Source of the DNA: Mesostigma viride | Lineage: Eukaryota > Streptophyta > Mesostigmatophyceae > Mesostigmatales > Mesostigmataceae | Direction of reading: 5' to 3' | Assembly: GCA_009746045.1 (NCBI GenBank) | Contig: RPFO01001242.1 | Location: forward strand, 1 to 27,971 | Length of the DNA: 27,971 nucleotides | Part shown: positions 8,841 through 18,735 of the stretch, one piece after another | Numbering within the stretch: the first letter of the stretch is position 1 | Layout of the letters: every line of letters begins with the position of its first letter | Position numbers and translations under genes: made by a program | The notes under the pieces: generated by a model | Told to the model about the DNA's origin: nothing | Databases searched by the model: none | What the model saw: the letters and a program-made list of their open reading frames with translations, nothing else

Positions 8841-9664
8841 TGTTCTTGGATTGATGACGCACCGCACGCAACGCTCGTGACCTGCACCCGCAGGCGAAAA
8901 ATAACGAACCACAATGATAGCATGGTTGTGAGTGACAATCGACGACATCACGCTACAAGGAGCATGACGCAAAAGGGATTAAAAATCCGCATGAAAAACC
9001 TGGTGAAAAATAAGAGGGAGAGGGGGGGGATCAATACCCTCACAACTCGGCATCATACCTGGCAACTTCTACATGGGAACTTGGAAAGAGAGCCGAGTTG
9101 TAATATGTCGACAGCACTCACTTAGCCCCTGGAAGCTCGAATGGCGCTGGCTTTGTGGGTGTCTTCTTCTCCACCTTTGGCAGCGTCTGTTGGCCGTATT
9201 CCTGCATACAGATTGTATAGGGGGTCCGCGCCGAAAATCCATTGGATGAGGGAAATAGCTATCATTCCGAGACGACAGCACGCGGTTAATCAGCCAAGAA
9301 GCAGATTATAACGTCGCCGAAACATCCTGATCCATAATACCTGGACAGGTAGGAGATCTAGAAGCTTAAAGTGATTTTGAAAGGCATGCGGACATTCGCG
9401 AAAAATACGCAAGGCACTTACTGGAGCTTTGTGCAAAGCGGCCGGAACGGGCCTCGCAACAATGGTAGGCGTTTTCGACTCTGCCTTCGCGGAGGTGACG
9501 AACTATGGGGGCTGCACCCGCAGGCGAAAAACAACGTAGACCACAGTCGGCCACTGGCTACCACACCATCACGGTCACTGGACGTGCGGTGGCGGGCGTG
9601 GTGGGCGCATCCGGCGGTGCGCGCCTGCAAAACACCGCATCAATTACCTGGGCGGGCAGGGTGC
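8841..9664. other. Intergenic region with a short direct repeat
   Basis: No gene was recognised; the frames here are short and lack recognisable motifs. A 23-bp sequence starting GCACCCGCAGGCGAAAAA occurs at 8884-8906 and again, with one change, at 9514-9536. A related TGCACCCGCGGG lies in each arm of the foldback element to the right (about 9813, and inverted at about 10255-10267). This suggests the region is built from fragments of the same repeat family. Confidence 0.5.
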
Positions 9665-10416
9665 GCACCTTCCAAAGTCCCTGGTGTGTGTCAGTGCAGC
9701 GTCGACATGGCATGCGTGGAGGATATTTGCGTACGTACGACGAATCATGTGAAACGACTGGTCCAACCTGAAAAATTTTAAATTTTTGCCGTGTCCAGTA
9801 ACGGTCCTAGGTTGCACCCGCGGGCCGTTCCGACAGCTGTACAGAAAAGATCACAAAGATACGCCGCGCAACGACGCCTGTGCCCGGCAAATCATTTGTG
9901 AGCCCGGAACTGAACAGTCACTGCAAATGTCGAGTATTTATTGCTCCATCCCCACAAAAAAGCGTTCCGGACCTGTTCGAAGCGAAGAGCACTGACAGGG
10001 ATCGGACCCGAGCCAGATTTGTGTGCGGACCATGATGGCTGGCCTCCCTCACTCCGCAACCTCACTCTGGACGCAGGTTCGAATCCTGTCAGTGCTATTC
10101 GCTTCGAACAGTTCCGGAACGCTTTTTTTGGGGGGGTGGAGCAATAGATTTTCGACGTTTGTAGTGACTGTTCAGTTCCCGACTCACATTTGCCGGGCAC
10201 TGGCGTCATTCCGCGGCGTATCTTTCTGATCTATTCTGTACAGCTGCCGGAACGGCCCGCGGGTGCAACCTAGGACCGTTACTGGACACGGCAAAAATTC
10301 AAAATTTTTTTAGGTTGGACCAGTCGTTTCACATGATTCGTCGTACGTACGCAAATATCCTCCACGCATGCCATGTCGACGCTGCACTGACACACACCAG
10401 GGACTTTGGAAGGTGC
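9665..10416. mobile_element. Foldback element with ~330-bp inverted arms
   Basis: Left arm 9665-9999 and right arm 10085-10416 are near-perfect reverse complements: GCACCTTCCAAAGTCC at the left end and GGACTTTGGAAGGTGC at the right end. An 85-bp centre separates them. Differences are mainly short indels in A/T and G runs. Weaker similarity continues into the centre, where each side carries a tRNA-like TTCGAATCC-type box (see 10076). No transposase and no clear target duplication was seen. The structure fits a non-autonomous foldback or MITE-like element, or a SINE-like unit joined head to head. Confidence 0.85.
10076..10086 (+). promoter_or_regulatory. tRNA-like B box in the foldback centre
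   Basis: GGTTCGAATCC matches the RNA polymerase III B-box consensus. It can be drawn as a T-arm (GCAGG/CCTGT around TTCGAAT) followed by CAGTGCT, which pairs with AGCACTG at 9988-9994, seven bases like an acceptor stem. No convincing D-arm, A box or anticodon arm lies between, so no tRNA gene is called. The opposite side of the centre has a degenerate counterpart on the minus strand at about 9998-10009. Confidence 0.45.
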
Positions 10417-11068
10417 CGTAAGAATTACAATATATAGTGGTAACGGAGAATAAAAAATGAAGAGACGACAAGAATGCCTTTGCACCAATAGGAGTCGACA
10501 CTGCGTGTTCAGACTCCCAAGTACTCGGGCACCCACACCTGCCGGGGGAGTACATTGTAATGCTATTCACTAGAACAGTTCCGGATGTAGCGTTAGTGAT
10601 GATGTTGTACAATATATTTCAATCACGTTTGTCAGAGTGTGCGTTTTTCCGACATGTAGGGCAGGTTGTACAACATTCTGTGCGCCAACCATGTGTACTA
10701 CATGTATCGATTAGTATCACTACATGTATATTCCATCATGATCGCAGGATTAGTAACTACTGGGCTACATGTTAGTGTACCCTTACTAGGCTACTATGTA
10801 GAACCTTCAGAACCTGATTCTACCTTACAAAATTCTAATTATGCGCCATGGATCAGTTCTGAAATGTAGAACGAGCCTACGTGGAGGGCATGACATCAGT
10901 CCAGCTGGCACCGCCGCGCACCATGACCGAGGGAACACGCCGTCACGTGCATGTAATGCAATGTTTGGAGACGACGGGCATGCATGCATGGTTAAGGGGA
11001 CTCGGCGCGGCGAATATTTTCCGCGCCAAAAAAATTCCGCGGTACCCTCCGTACCGTGAAAAGTGGGT
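10417..11068. other. Intergenic region, no gene recognised
   Basis: Mixed composition; only short frames without known motifs. It has several TACATGTA-like and TGTACAA words. The last ~60 bp before the long inverted repeat are GC-rich with CCGCGG and a GGTACC site. Confidence 0.5.
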
Positions 11069-11241
11069 GCACGGTGCGCGCACCCCTTGCGGAAGTGGCC
11101 ATGGCGACTGCTTTTAGACGAAACGTGACAAATCTGGCTCGCGGAAAGCAGAAAAAATGCTCGATTCTTGGAGAAAATTAGTTACTGATTCTAATTTATG
11201 GTGGGATAGTTGCGATCTATAATGTCGCGGGCTCTTTTTCT

Positions 11242-11616
11242 TTACCATCGGCAGGGGGGGTCCGGCCTGAATTTCTGTCGGGATGAATAAAGTATAATTG
11301 ATGCCTGCAGGTGTGATTGTCGATTGTTGCCAGTTTTGATGGTCGTAAGGAAAGCTAGTTTAATGATGTTTCTAAAGCCGTAAAAATTCCCGCTGCTATC
11401 TTTACCTTTCCCGTCATTGTGCGGTAAGATAACATTAGGCCTGCGCGATGCGCGCCCGACCTCTCCATGAAAGGGTGGCCTTTCTTGTGCGCCTGGGCAC
11501 GAATAAATGCCCGTTATGGTACGTTCTTGTATTAAACGTCCTAAGATAGCGCTTTCCTGCTTTCTTAGCTCGTTGAGCGTAAGCTTTTTGCCTTCTTTCC
11601 GGCCAGATGCAGCCAT
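11242..11616 (-). CDS. Hypothetical protein in left arm (124 codons)
   Basis: A Lys/Arg-rich frame starting MAASGRKEGKKLTLNELRKQ, followed by TITGIYSCPGAQE and a central DGKGKDSSGNFYGFRNIIKL. The protein family is not recognised. The other arm of the inverted repeat keeps the same frame (18736-19164), with about 20 amino-acid differences, a one-codon length difference and no frameshift between them. The left copy ends at TAA after PCRW, where the right copy has Gln and continues. A TATA-like site lies about 440 bp upstream on the same strand. The frame could be a small element-encoded protein, or chance conservation within a young duplicated repeat. Confidence 0.3.
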   Translation of the reverse strand: MAASGRKEGKKLTLNELRKQESAILGRLIQERTITGIYSCPGAQERPPFHGEVGRASRRPNVILPHNDGKGKDSSGNFYGFRNIIKLAFLTTIKTGNNRQSHLQASIILYSSRQKFRPDPPCRW

Positions 11617-12057
11617 GAAGTTGCGGGTCCTGGCGCTGCATCGCTGGATTCCTGGATGTTTTTAAGCAAGTTCGTCTGTGACGTGGCTGGCTTTCTGCAG
11701 CGCGTGGCCCACAACCTGTCGGGAAGGTGTAATGCTTTTATTTCCATGCTTCTCTGAAATTTCTTGTGCTTTATAGACAGTTGTGTTCGAGGAAATTCAC
11801 GCGGTCTTCCTAAGCAGCGGCATCATTTTCCCCAGACACTGACGAGCTGGCACCTGTCTCCTAAAGAGAGCGGCTCGTGCTTGTTAGAAAGGAGGCAGTG
11901 TGCATTTTGCGGGACACAATGCTTTGGTGGCACATGCGTCAGGTAGGCTGTTCCAATGGTCTCTTCACCTTTCCCACTGAGTAAATGTTAGCATTTGTCA
12001 TGCTAACCAGAGCAGCTAGCCACAGGTTGGCTGGATAAAAAGTCAGCTTATTTTCTC

Positions 12058-12065
12058 TTTATATA
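12058..12065 (-). promoter_or_regulatory. Outward-facing TATA-like box, left arm
   Basis: TATATAAA on the minus strand inside the left arm, directed towards the outer end and the 11616-11242 frame. The identical site occurs in the right arm at 18284-18291. No transcript evidence is available. Confidence 0.35.
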
Positions 12066-12097
12066 CTGCGTGTGTGGTCCTCCACGTGTCCGGCTTG

Positions 12098-13147
12098 CCA
12101 TGATGACACCATGGGAGCCTGAATCCTAATCATTAATTACATACATGCCATCCATGTACGTACACGGGCCATGATGACACCATGGGAGCCTAAATCCTCC
12201 TCATTTTTTTTTTCTTTGACATCCATGTACGTAGACGGGCCATGATGACACCATGGGAGCCTGAATCCTCATCATTAATTACATAAATGACATCCATGTA
12301 CGTAGACAAGCCATGATGACACCAATGGAGCCTGAATCCTCATCATTAATTACATAAATGCCATCCATGTACGTACACAGGCGATGATGACACCATGGGA
12401 GCCTAAATCCTCCTCATGAATTACATAAATGCCAACCATGTACATAGGCCAGCCATGGAGAGTCACACCATGGGAGCCTGAATCCTCCTCATTAATTACA
12501 TACATGCCAACCATGTACGTAGACAAGCCATGATGACACCATGGGAGCCTGAATCCTCATCATTTACTTTTCCTTGACATCCATGTACGTAGACGGGCCA
12601 TGATGACACCATGGGAGCCTGAATCCTCATCATTAATTACATAAATGCCATCCATGTACGTAGGCCAGCCATGATGACACCATGGGAGCCTGAATCCTCA
12701 TCATTTACTATTCCTTGACATCCATGTACGTAGGCCAGCCATGGAGACACCATGGGAGCCTGAATCCTCCTCATTAATTACATAAATGCCAACCATGTAC
12801 GTAGACAAGCCATGATGACACCATGGGAGCCTGAATCCTAATCATTTACTATTCCTTGACATCCATGTACGTAGACGGGCCATGATGACACCATGGGAGC
12901 CTGAATCCTCATCATTTACTATTCCTTGACATCCATGTACGTAGGCCAGCCATGGAGACACCATGGGAGCCTGAATCCTCATCATTAATTACATACTTGC
13001 CATTCATGTACGTAGACAAGCCATGATGACACCATGGGAGCCTGAATCCTCATCATTTACTACTCCTTGACATCCATGTACGTAGGCCAGCCATGGAGAC
13101 ACCATGGGAGCCTGAATCCTCCTCATTAATTACATAAATGCCAACCA
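12098..13147 (+). repeat. ~71-bp satellite array, forward orientation (~15 units)
   Basis: About 15 tandem units built from the core CCATGATGACACCATGG, then GAGCCTGAATCCTC, a variable spacer and CCATGTACGTAG. The spacers are of a few types: ATTAATTACATAAATG, ATTTACTATTCCTTGACA, or a T-rich TTTTTTTCTTTGACA. The core has CCATG and CATGG ends that can pair. The spacer types alternate without a simple higher-order order. No coding content is credible. Confidence 0.93.
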
Positions 13148-14747
13148 ATGCTCCCATGGTGTCATCATGGCTTGTCTACGTACATGGATGGCATTTATGT
13201 AATTAATGATGAGGATTCAGGCTCCCATGGGGTCATCATGGCTTGTCTACGTACATGGTTGGCATTTATGTAATTAATGAGGAGGATTCAGGCTCCCATG
13301 GTGTCTCCATGGCTGGCCTACGTACATGGATGGCATTTATGTAATTAATGAGGAGGATTTAGGCTCCCATGGTGTCATCATGGCCCGTCTACGTACATGG
13401 ATGGCCTTTATGTAAGTAATGATGAGGATTCAGGCTCCCATGGTGTCATCATGGCCCGTCTACGTACATGGATGTCAAGGAATAGTAAATGATGAGGATT
13501 CAGGCTCCCATGGTGTCTCCATGGTCCGTCTACGTACATGAATGGCAAGTATGTAATTAATGATGAGGATTCAGGCTCCCATGGTGTCATCATGGCTGGC
13601 CTACGTACATGAATGGCATTTATGTTATTAATGATGAGGATTCAGGCTCCCATGGTGTCATCATGGCCCGTCTACGTACATGGATGGCATTTTTGTATAT
13701 AATGATGAGGATTCAGGCTCCCATGGGGTCATCATGGCTTGTCTACGTACATGGTTGGCATTTATGTAATTAATGAGGAGGATTCAGGCTCCCATGGTGT
13801 CTCCATGGCTGGCCTACGTACATGGATGGCCTTTATGTAAGTAATGATGAGGATTCAGGCTCCCATGGTGTCATCATGGCCCGTCTACGTACATGGTTGG
13901 CATTTATGTAATTAATGAGGAGGATTCAGGCTCCCATGGGGTCATCATGGCTTGTCTACGTACATGGATGGCATGTATGTAATTAATGATTAGGATTCAG
14001 GCTCCCATGGTGTCATCATGGCTTGTCTACGAACATGGTTGGCATTTATGTAATTAATGAGGAGGATTCAGGCTCCCATGGTGTCTCCATGGCTGGCCTA
14101 CGTACATGGATGTCAAGGAATAGTAAATGATGAGGATTCAGGCTCCCATGGGGTCATCATGGCTTGTCTACGTACATGGATGGCATGTATGTAATTAATG
14201 AGGAGGATTCAGGCTCCCATGGTGTCTCCATGGCTGGCCTACGTATGTACATGGATGTCAAGGAAAACAAAATGATGAGGATTCAGGCTCCCATGGTGTC
14301 ATCATGGCCCGTCTACGTATGTACATGGTTGGCATTTATGTAATTAATGAGGAGGATTCAGGCTCCCATGGTGTCTCCATGGCTGGCCTACGTACATGGA
14401 TGGCATTTATGTATTTAATGATGAGGATTCAGGCTCCCATGGTGTCATCATGGCCCGTCTACGTACATGGATGTCATTTATGTAATTAATGATGAGGATT
14501 CAGGCTCCCATGGTGTCGTCATGGCCCGTCTACGTACATGGATGTCAAAGAAAAAAAAAATGATGAGGATTCAGGCTCCCATGGGGTCATCATGGCCCGT
14601 CTACGTACATGGATGTCAAGGAATAGTAAATGATGAGGATTCAGGCTCCCATGGTGTCTCCATGGCTGGCCTACGTATGTACATGGATGTCAAAGAAAAC
14701 AAAATGATGAGGATTCAGGCTCCCATGGTGTCATCATGGCCCGTCTA
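13148..14747 (-). repeat. ~71-bp satellite array, inverted orientation, part 1
   Basis: Same satellite family as 12098-13147 but on the opposite strand (units begin GGCTCCCATGGTGTCATCATGG on this strand in shortened form GGCTCCCATGGTG). Roughly 22-23 units. It is interrupted at 14748 by the nested palindrome and continues at 15630 in the same orientation. Frames such as 14467-14748 are read-through of the repeat and are not genes. Confidence 0.93.
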
Positions 14748-14953
14748 AGTTACGTTAAATAGTGCCGGAACCTTTTGCCGCCTGAGGCAAATCGGGCCGG
14801 AACACTATTTTGCCCGGAATAACCACTTCCGAGCACCCAAGTTAATTCGGCCGAATGAACTTGGGTGCTCGGAAGTGGTTATTCCGGGCAAAATAGTGTT
14901 CCGGCCCGATTTGCCTCAGGCGGCAAAAGGTTCCGGCACTATTTAACGTAACT
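14748..14953. repeat. Palindromic module P1 (206 bp)
   Basis: A ~100-bp arm and its near-perfect reverse complement meeting at ATTCGGCCGAAT. Both arms carry the GGGCCGGAACA variant. Confidence 0.9.
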
Positions 14954-15085
14954 AAAACCTGGCCTCGTGGAGGGGGGACGAAGAGCCCGAGACATCCGCC
15001 TAGGCCGCTGAGCACGCACCACTAAATGCGCCGGAGCTGCCTCAGTGAGGATTCGAACCCCTGACCTCCAAGTTGCACAGGTTTT
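14954..15085 (-). repeat. Module X (132 bp) with tRNA-like B box
   Basis: Starts AAAACCTGG and ends ACAGGTTTT, so it has its own short inverted ends. On the minus strand 15049-15059 reads GGTTCGAATCC, a perfect B-box match. Translating the other strand gives the RTPDLQ-type peptide often seen when tRNA-like DNA is read as protein. Confidence 0.8.
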
Positions 15086-15291
15086 AGTTACGTTAAATAG
15101 TGCCGGAACCTTTTGCCGCCTGAGGCAAATCGGGCCGGAACACTATTTTGCCCGGAATAACCACTTCCGAGCACCCAAGTTAATTCGGCCGAATGAACTT
15201 GGGTGCTCGGAAGTGGTTATTCCGGGCAAAATAGTGTTACGGACCGATTTGCCTCAGGCGGCAAAAGGTTCCGGCACTATTTAACGTAACT
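15086..15291. repeat. Palindromic module P2 (206 bp), central, hybrid
   Basis: Same family as P1 and P3, but its left arm carries the P1-type GGGCCGGAACA and its right arm the P3-type variant (GGTCCGTAACA when read inward). It forms the centre of the whole composite. Confidence 0.88.
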
Positions 15292-15423
15292 AAAACCTGT
15301 GCAACTTGGAGGTCAGGGGTTCGAATCCTCACTGAGGCAGCTCCGGCGCATTTAGTGGTGCGTGCTCAGCGGCCTAGGCGGATGTCTCGGGCTCTTCGTC
15401 CCCCCTCCACGAGGCCAGGTTTT
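15292..15423 (+). repeat. Module X' (132 bp), inverted copy of X
   Basis: Reverse complement of 14954-15085. The B box GGTTCGAATCC lies at 15318-15328 on the plus strand, preceded by ACTTGGAGGTCAGG, which resembles the 3' half of a tRNA. No matching 5' half was found in normal order. A weak A-box-like TTTAGTGGTGCG lies downstream instead, which is not enough to claim a permuted tRNA gene. Confidence 0.8.
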
Positions 15424-15629
15424 AGTTACGTTAAATAGTGCCGGAACCTTTTGCCGCCTGAGGCAAATCGGTCCGTAACACTATTTTGCCCGGAATAACC
15501 ACTTCCGAGCACCCAAGTTCATTCGGCCGAATTAACTTGGGTGCTCGGAAGTGGTTATTCCGGGCAAAATAGTGTTACGGACCGATTTGCCTCAGGCGGC
15601 AAAAGGTTCCGGCACTATTTAACGTAACT
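15424..15629. repeat. Palindromic module P3 (206 bp)
   Basis: Third copy of the P palindrome; both arms carry the GGTCCGTAACA variant. Its loop is the reverse complement of the P1 loop. It is followed directly by GTCTA, the partner of 14743-14747. Confidence 0.9.
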
Positions 15630-17368
15630 GTCTACGTACATGGATGTCAAGGAATAGTAAATGATGAGGATTCAGGCTCCCATGGTGTCATCATGGCCTG
15701 TCTACGTACATGGATGGCATGTATGTAATTAATGATGAGGATTCAGGCTCCATTGGTGTCATCATGGCTTGTCTACGTATGTACATGGATGTCAAAGAAA
15801 AAAAAATGATGAGGATTCAGGCTCCCATGGTGTCATCATGGCTTGTCTACGTACATGGTTGGCATTTATGTAATTAATGAGGAGGATTCAGGCTCCCATG
15901 GTGTCTCCATGGCTGGCCTACGTACATGGATGGCATTTATGTATTTAATGATGAGGATTCAGGCTCCCATGGTGTCATCATGGCTTGTCTACCTACATGG
16001 TTGGCATTTATGTAACCTGAATCCTCTCATAAAAAAAATGAAGAGGATTCAGGCTCCATTGGTGTCATCATGGCTGGCCTACGTACATGGATGTCAAGGA
16101 ATAGTAAATGATGAGGATTCAGGCTCCCATGGTGTCTCCATGGCTGGCCTACGTACATGGATGGCATTTATGTATTTAATGATGAGGATTCAGGCTCCCA
16201 TGGTGTCATCATGGCTTGTCTACCTACATGGTTGGCATTTATGTAATTAATGAGGAGGATTTAGGCTCCCATGGTGTCATCATCGCCCGTCTACGTACAT
16301 GGATGGCATTTATGTAATTAATGATGAGGATTCAGGCTCCCATGGTGTCATCATGGCCCGTCTACGTACATGGATGTCAAGGAATAGTAAATGATGAGGA
16401 TTCAGGCTCCCATGGTGTCTCCATGGCCCGTCTACGTACATGAATGGCAAGTATGTAATTAATGATGAGGATTCAGGCTCCCATGGTGTCATCATGGCCC
16501 GTCTACGTACATGGATGTCATTTATGTAATTAATGATGAGGATTCAGGCTCCCATGGTGTCATCATGGCCCGTCTACGTACATGGATGTCAAAGAAAAAA
16601 AAATGATGAGGATTCAGGCTCCCATGGGGTCATCATGGCTTGTCTACGTACATGGATGGCATGTATGTAATTAATGAGGAGGATTCAGGCTCCCATGGTG
16701 TCTCCATGGCTGGCCTACGTACATGGATGTCAAGGAATAGTAAATCATGAGGATTCAGGCTCCCATGGTGTCATCATGGCCCGTCCACGTACATGGATGT
16801 CAAGGAATAGTAAATGATGAGTATTCAGGCTCCCATGGTGTCATCATGGCCTGTCTACGTACATGGATGGCATGTATGTAATTAATGATGAGGATTCAGG
16901 CTCCATTGGTGTCATCATGGCTGGCCTACGTATGTACATGGATGTCAAAGAAAACAAAATGATGAGGATTCAGGCTCCCATGGTGTCATCATGGCCCGTC
17001 TACGTACATGGATGTCAAGGAATAGTAAATGATGAGGATTCAGGCTCCCATGGTGTCATCATGGCCCGTCTACGTACATGGATGTCAAGGAATAGTAAAT
17101 GATGAGGATTCAGGCTCCCATGGTGTCATCATGGCCTGTCTACGTACATGGATGGCATGTATGTAATTAATGATGAGGATTCAGGCTCCATTGGTGTCAT
17201 CATGGCTGGCCTACGTATGTACATGGATGTCAAAGAAAACAAAATGATGAGGATTCAGGCTCCATTGGTGTCATCATGGCCCGTCTACGTACATGGGTGG
17301 CATTTATGTATTTAATGATGAGGATTTAGGCTCCCATGGGGTCATCATGGCTTGTCTACGTACATGGA
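15630..17368 (-). repeat. ~71-bp satellite array, inverted orientation, part 2
   Basis: Continuation of the inverted satellite after the insert, roughly 24-25 units, with the same spacer types. Several units have CCATTGG in place of CCATGG. One unit near 16016-16053 carries a small internal inversion that makes a hairpin. The array ends abruptly at GTACATGG|AGTCATATTG. Confidence 0.92.
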
Positions 17369-17631
17369 GTCATATTGATTCATGGAACAATGAGATACCA
17401 TTCTTAATTGAAAATTGTTCTTGATACTTTCACATGCATGCCCGGAATCGTGAATTTGTGCGGGTTTCCATGATGACAATCCTCATTGAATTCTTGAGCA
17501 CACAATATTGAGCAATTTAGGGGCACTTCGGCAATGTTGACCATTTTCATTCATGATAAAATTAACATTTAATGCAATAAATACATATTCCACTCATTTT
17601 AATAAACCATGCAAAAACTTTACAAGCACGC
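17369..17631. other. Unique AT-rich spacer inside the giant foldback
   Basis: About 260 bp of AT-rich single-copy-looking DNA with no frame of interest. It separates the satellite from the GT-rich minisatellite and has no counterpart next to the left arm. Confidence 0.6.
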
Positions 17632-18068
17632 TCAAGCTAGGGGTGGGCTGGCATGCACGCGTGGGTGTGGGGGTGGGCTGGCATGCATGCGTGGGTGTGG
17701 GGGTGGGCTAGCCTGCATGCGTGGGTGTGTGGGGGGCTGGCATGCATGCGTGGTGTGTGGTGGGGGGCTAGCATGCATGCGTAAGTGTGGGGGGGGCTGG
17801 CATGCATGCGTGGGTGTGTATGGGGGCTGGCATGCATGCGTGGGTGTGTGTGTGGGGCTAGCATGCATGCGTGGGTGTGGGGGGGGCTGTCATGCATGCG
17901 TGGGTGTGGGGGGGGCTGGCATGCATGCGTGGGTGTGGGGGGGCTAGCATGCATGCGTGGGTGTGGGGGTGGGCTAGCATGCATGCGTGGGTGTGAGTGT
18001 GGGCTAGCATGCATGCGTGGGTGTGGGGGTGGGCTAGCATGCATGCGTGGGTGTGGGGGGGGCTAGCA
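17632..18068 (+). repeat. ~30-bp GT-rich minisatellite (14 units)
   Basis: Fourteen units of 28-31 bp with the core GGCTGGCATGCATGCGTGGG followed by TGTGGGGG-type sequence of variable length. Most length changes are in the G run. CATGCATGCG is alternating purine-pyrimidine. Frames on both strands through it (Cys/Gly/Met-rich or His/Pro-rich) are artefacts of a period close to 30. Confidence 0.93.
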
Positions 18069-18092
18069 CGCCCCACCCCTCCATCGGCACAG

Positions 18093-18128
18093 CCAGCCTT
18101 GTGAGTCTACCCTTAACAACAAGGCTGG
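18093..18128. repeat. Small hairpin beside the minisatellite
   Basis: CCAGCCTTGT at 18093-18102 pairs with ACAAGGCTGG at 18119-18128. A second potential stem, ATAATGTGT (18175-18183) with ACACATTAT (18220-18228), lies nearby. The function is unknown. Confidence 0.6.
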
Positions 18129-18283
18129 TAGGACGACACGCCTGAGCAGCATATGTCATGCCTATCTCAGGCTAATAATGTGTGATTTTGTGCCAACAAC
18201 CAAGTTGTTCCACCCAACAACACATTATAAACCCTCTTCCAAAATGCCCAACAAGCCGGACACGTGGAGGACCACACACGCAG

Positions 18284-18291
18284 TATATAAA
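18284..18291 (+). promoter_or_regulatory. Outward-facing TATA-like box, right arm
   Basis: TATATAAA, mirror counterpart of the site at 12058-12065, directed towards the right outer end and the 18736-19164 frame. Confidence 0.35.
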
Positions 18292-18735
18292 GAGAAAATA
18301 AGCTGACTTTTTATCCAGCCAACCTGTGGCTAGCTGCTCTGGTTAGCATGACAAATGCTAACATTTACTCAGTGGGAAAGGTGAAGAGACCATTGGAACA
18401 GCCTACCTGACGCATGTGCCACCAAAGCATTGTGTCCCGCAAAATGCACACTGCCTCCTTTCTAACAAGCACGAGCCGCTCTCTTTAGGAGACAGGTGCC
18501 AGCTCGTCAGTGTCTGGGGAAAATGATGCCGCTGCTTAGGAAGACCGCGTGAATTTCCTCGAACACAACTGTCTATAAAGCACAAGAAATTTCAGAGAAG
18601 CATGGAAATAAAAGCATTACACCTTCCCGACAGGTTGCGGGCCACGCGCTGCAGAAAGCCAGCCACGTCACAGACGATTAACTAGCTAAAAGACACCCAG
18701 GAATCCAGCGATGCAGCGCCAGGACCCGCAACTTT

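Larger units (their letters stand above)
11069..12097 (+). repeat. Left long inverted-repeat arm
   Basis: 1,029 bp, reverse complement of 18252-19286. It contains a minus-strand frame (11242-11616) and a minus-strand TATATAAA at 12058-12065 that points outward, towards the outer end. Its inner end touches the first satellite unit directly, unlike the right arm. Confidence 0.92.
14748..15629. mobile_element. Nested composite palindrome P-X-P-X'-P inserted in satellite
   Basis: 882 bp made of five modules with exact lengths 206, 132, 206, 132 and 206. Each P module is itself a palindrome with termini AGTTACGTTAAATAG and CTATTTAACGTAACT. X (14954-15085) and X' (15292-15423) are reverse complements, so the whole is symmetric around 15188/15189. 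GTCTA lies directly outside both ends (14743-14747 and 15630-15634), and one satellite unit is split there, showing that the composite inserted as a single unit or grew in place after insertion. No coding sequence is present; it is probably a non-autonomous element. Confidence 0.9.

Noticed and set aside
9989-10097. A complete tRNA gene in the foldback centre
   Set aside because: Only the T-arm/B box and a pairing acceptor-like stem can be drawn; no D-arm, A box or anticodon arm is visible and the length does not fit.
11017-11031. E2F-like site TTTTCCGCGCCAAAA
   Set aside because: It resembles an E2F site, but no gene follows and a single short match is expected by chance.
15292-15423. Permuted tRNA gene in module X'
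   Set aside because: An A-box-like word lies after the B box, but the acceptor halves do not pair and no anticodon arm can be formed.
13408-17102. Repeated frames with DSGSHGV- and MMRIQAPM-type peptides in the satellite
   Set aside because: They are read-through of the 71-bp units; none exceeds what the repeat gives by chance and no start or stop is conserved.
17609-18076. Cys/Gly/Met-rich and His/Pro-rich repeat proteins on both strands
   Set aside because: They follow the ~30-bp minisatellite period, appear in several frames and strands at once, and change frame with unit length.
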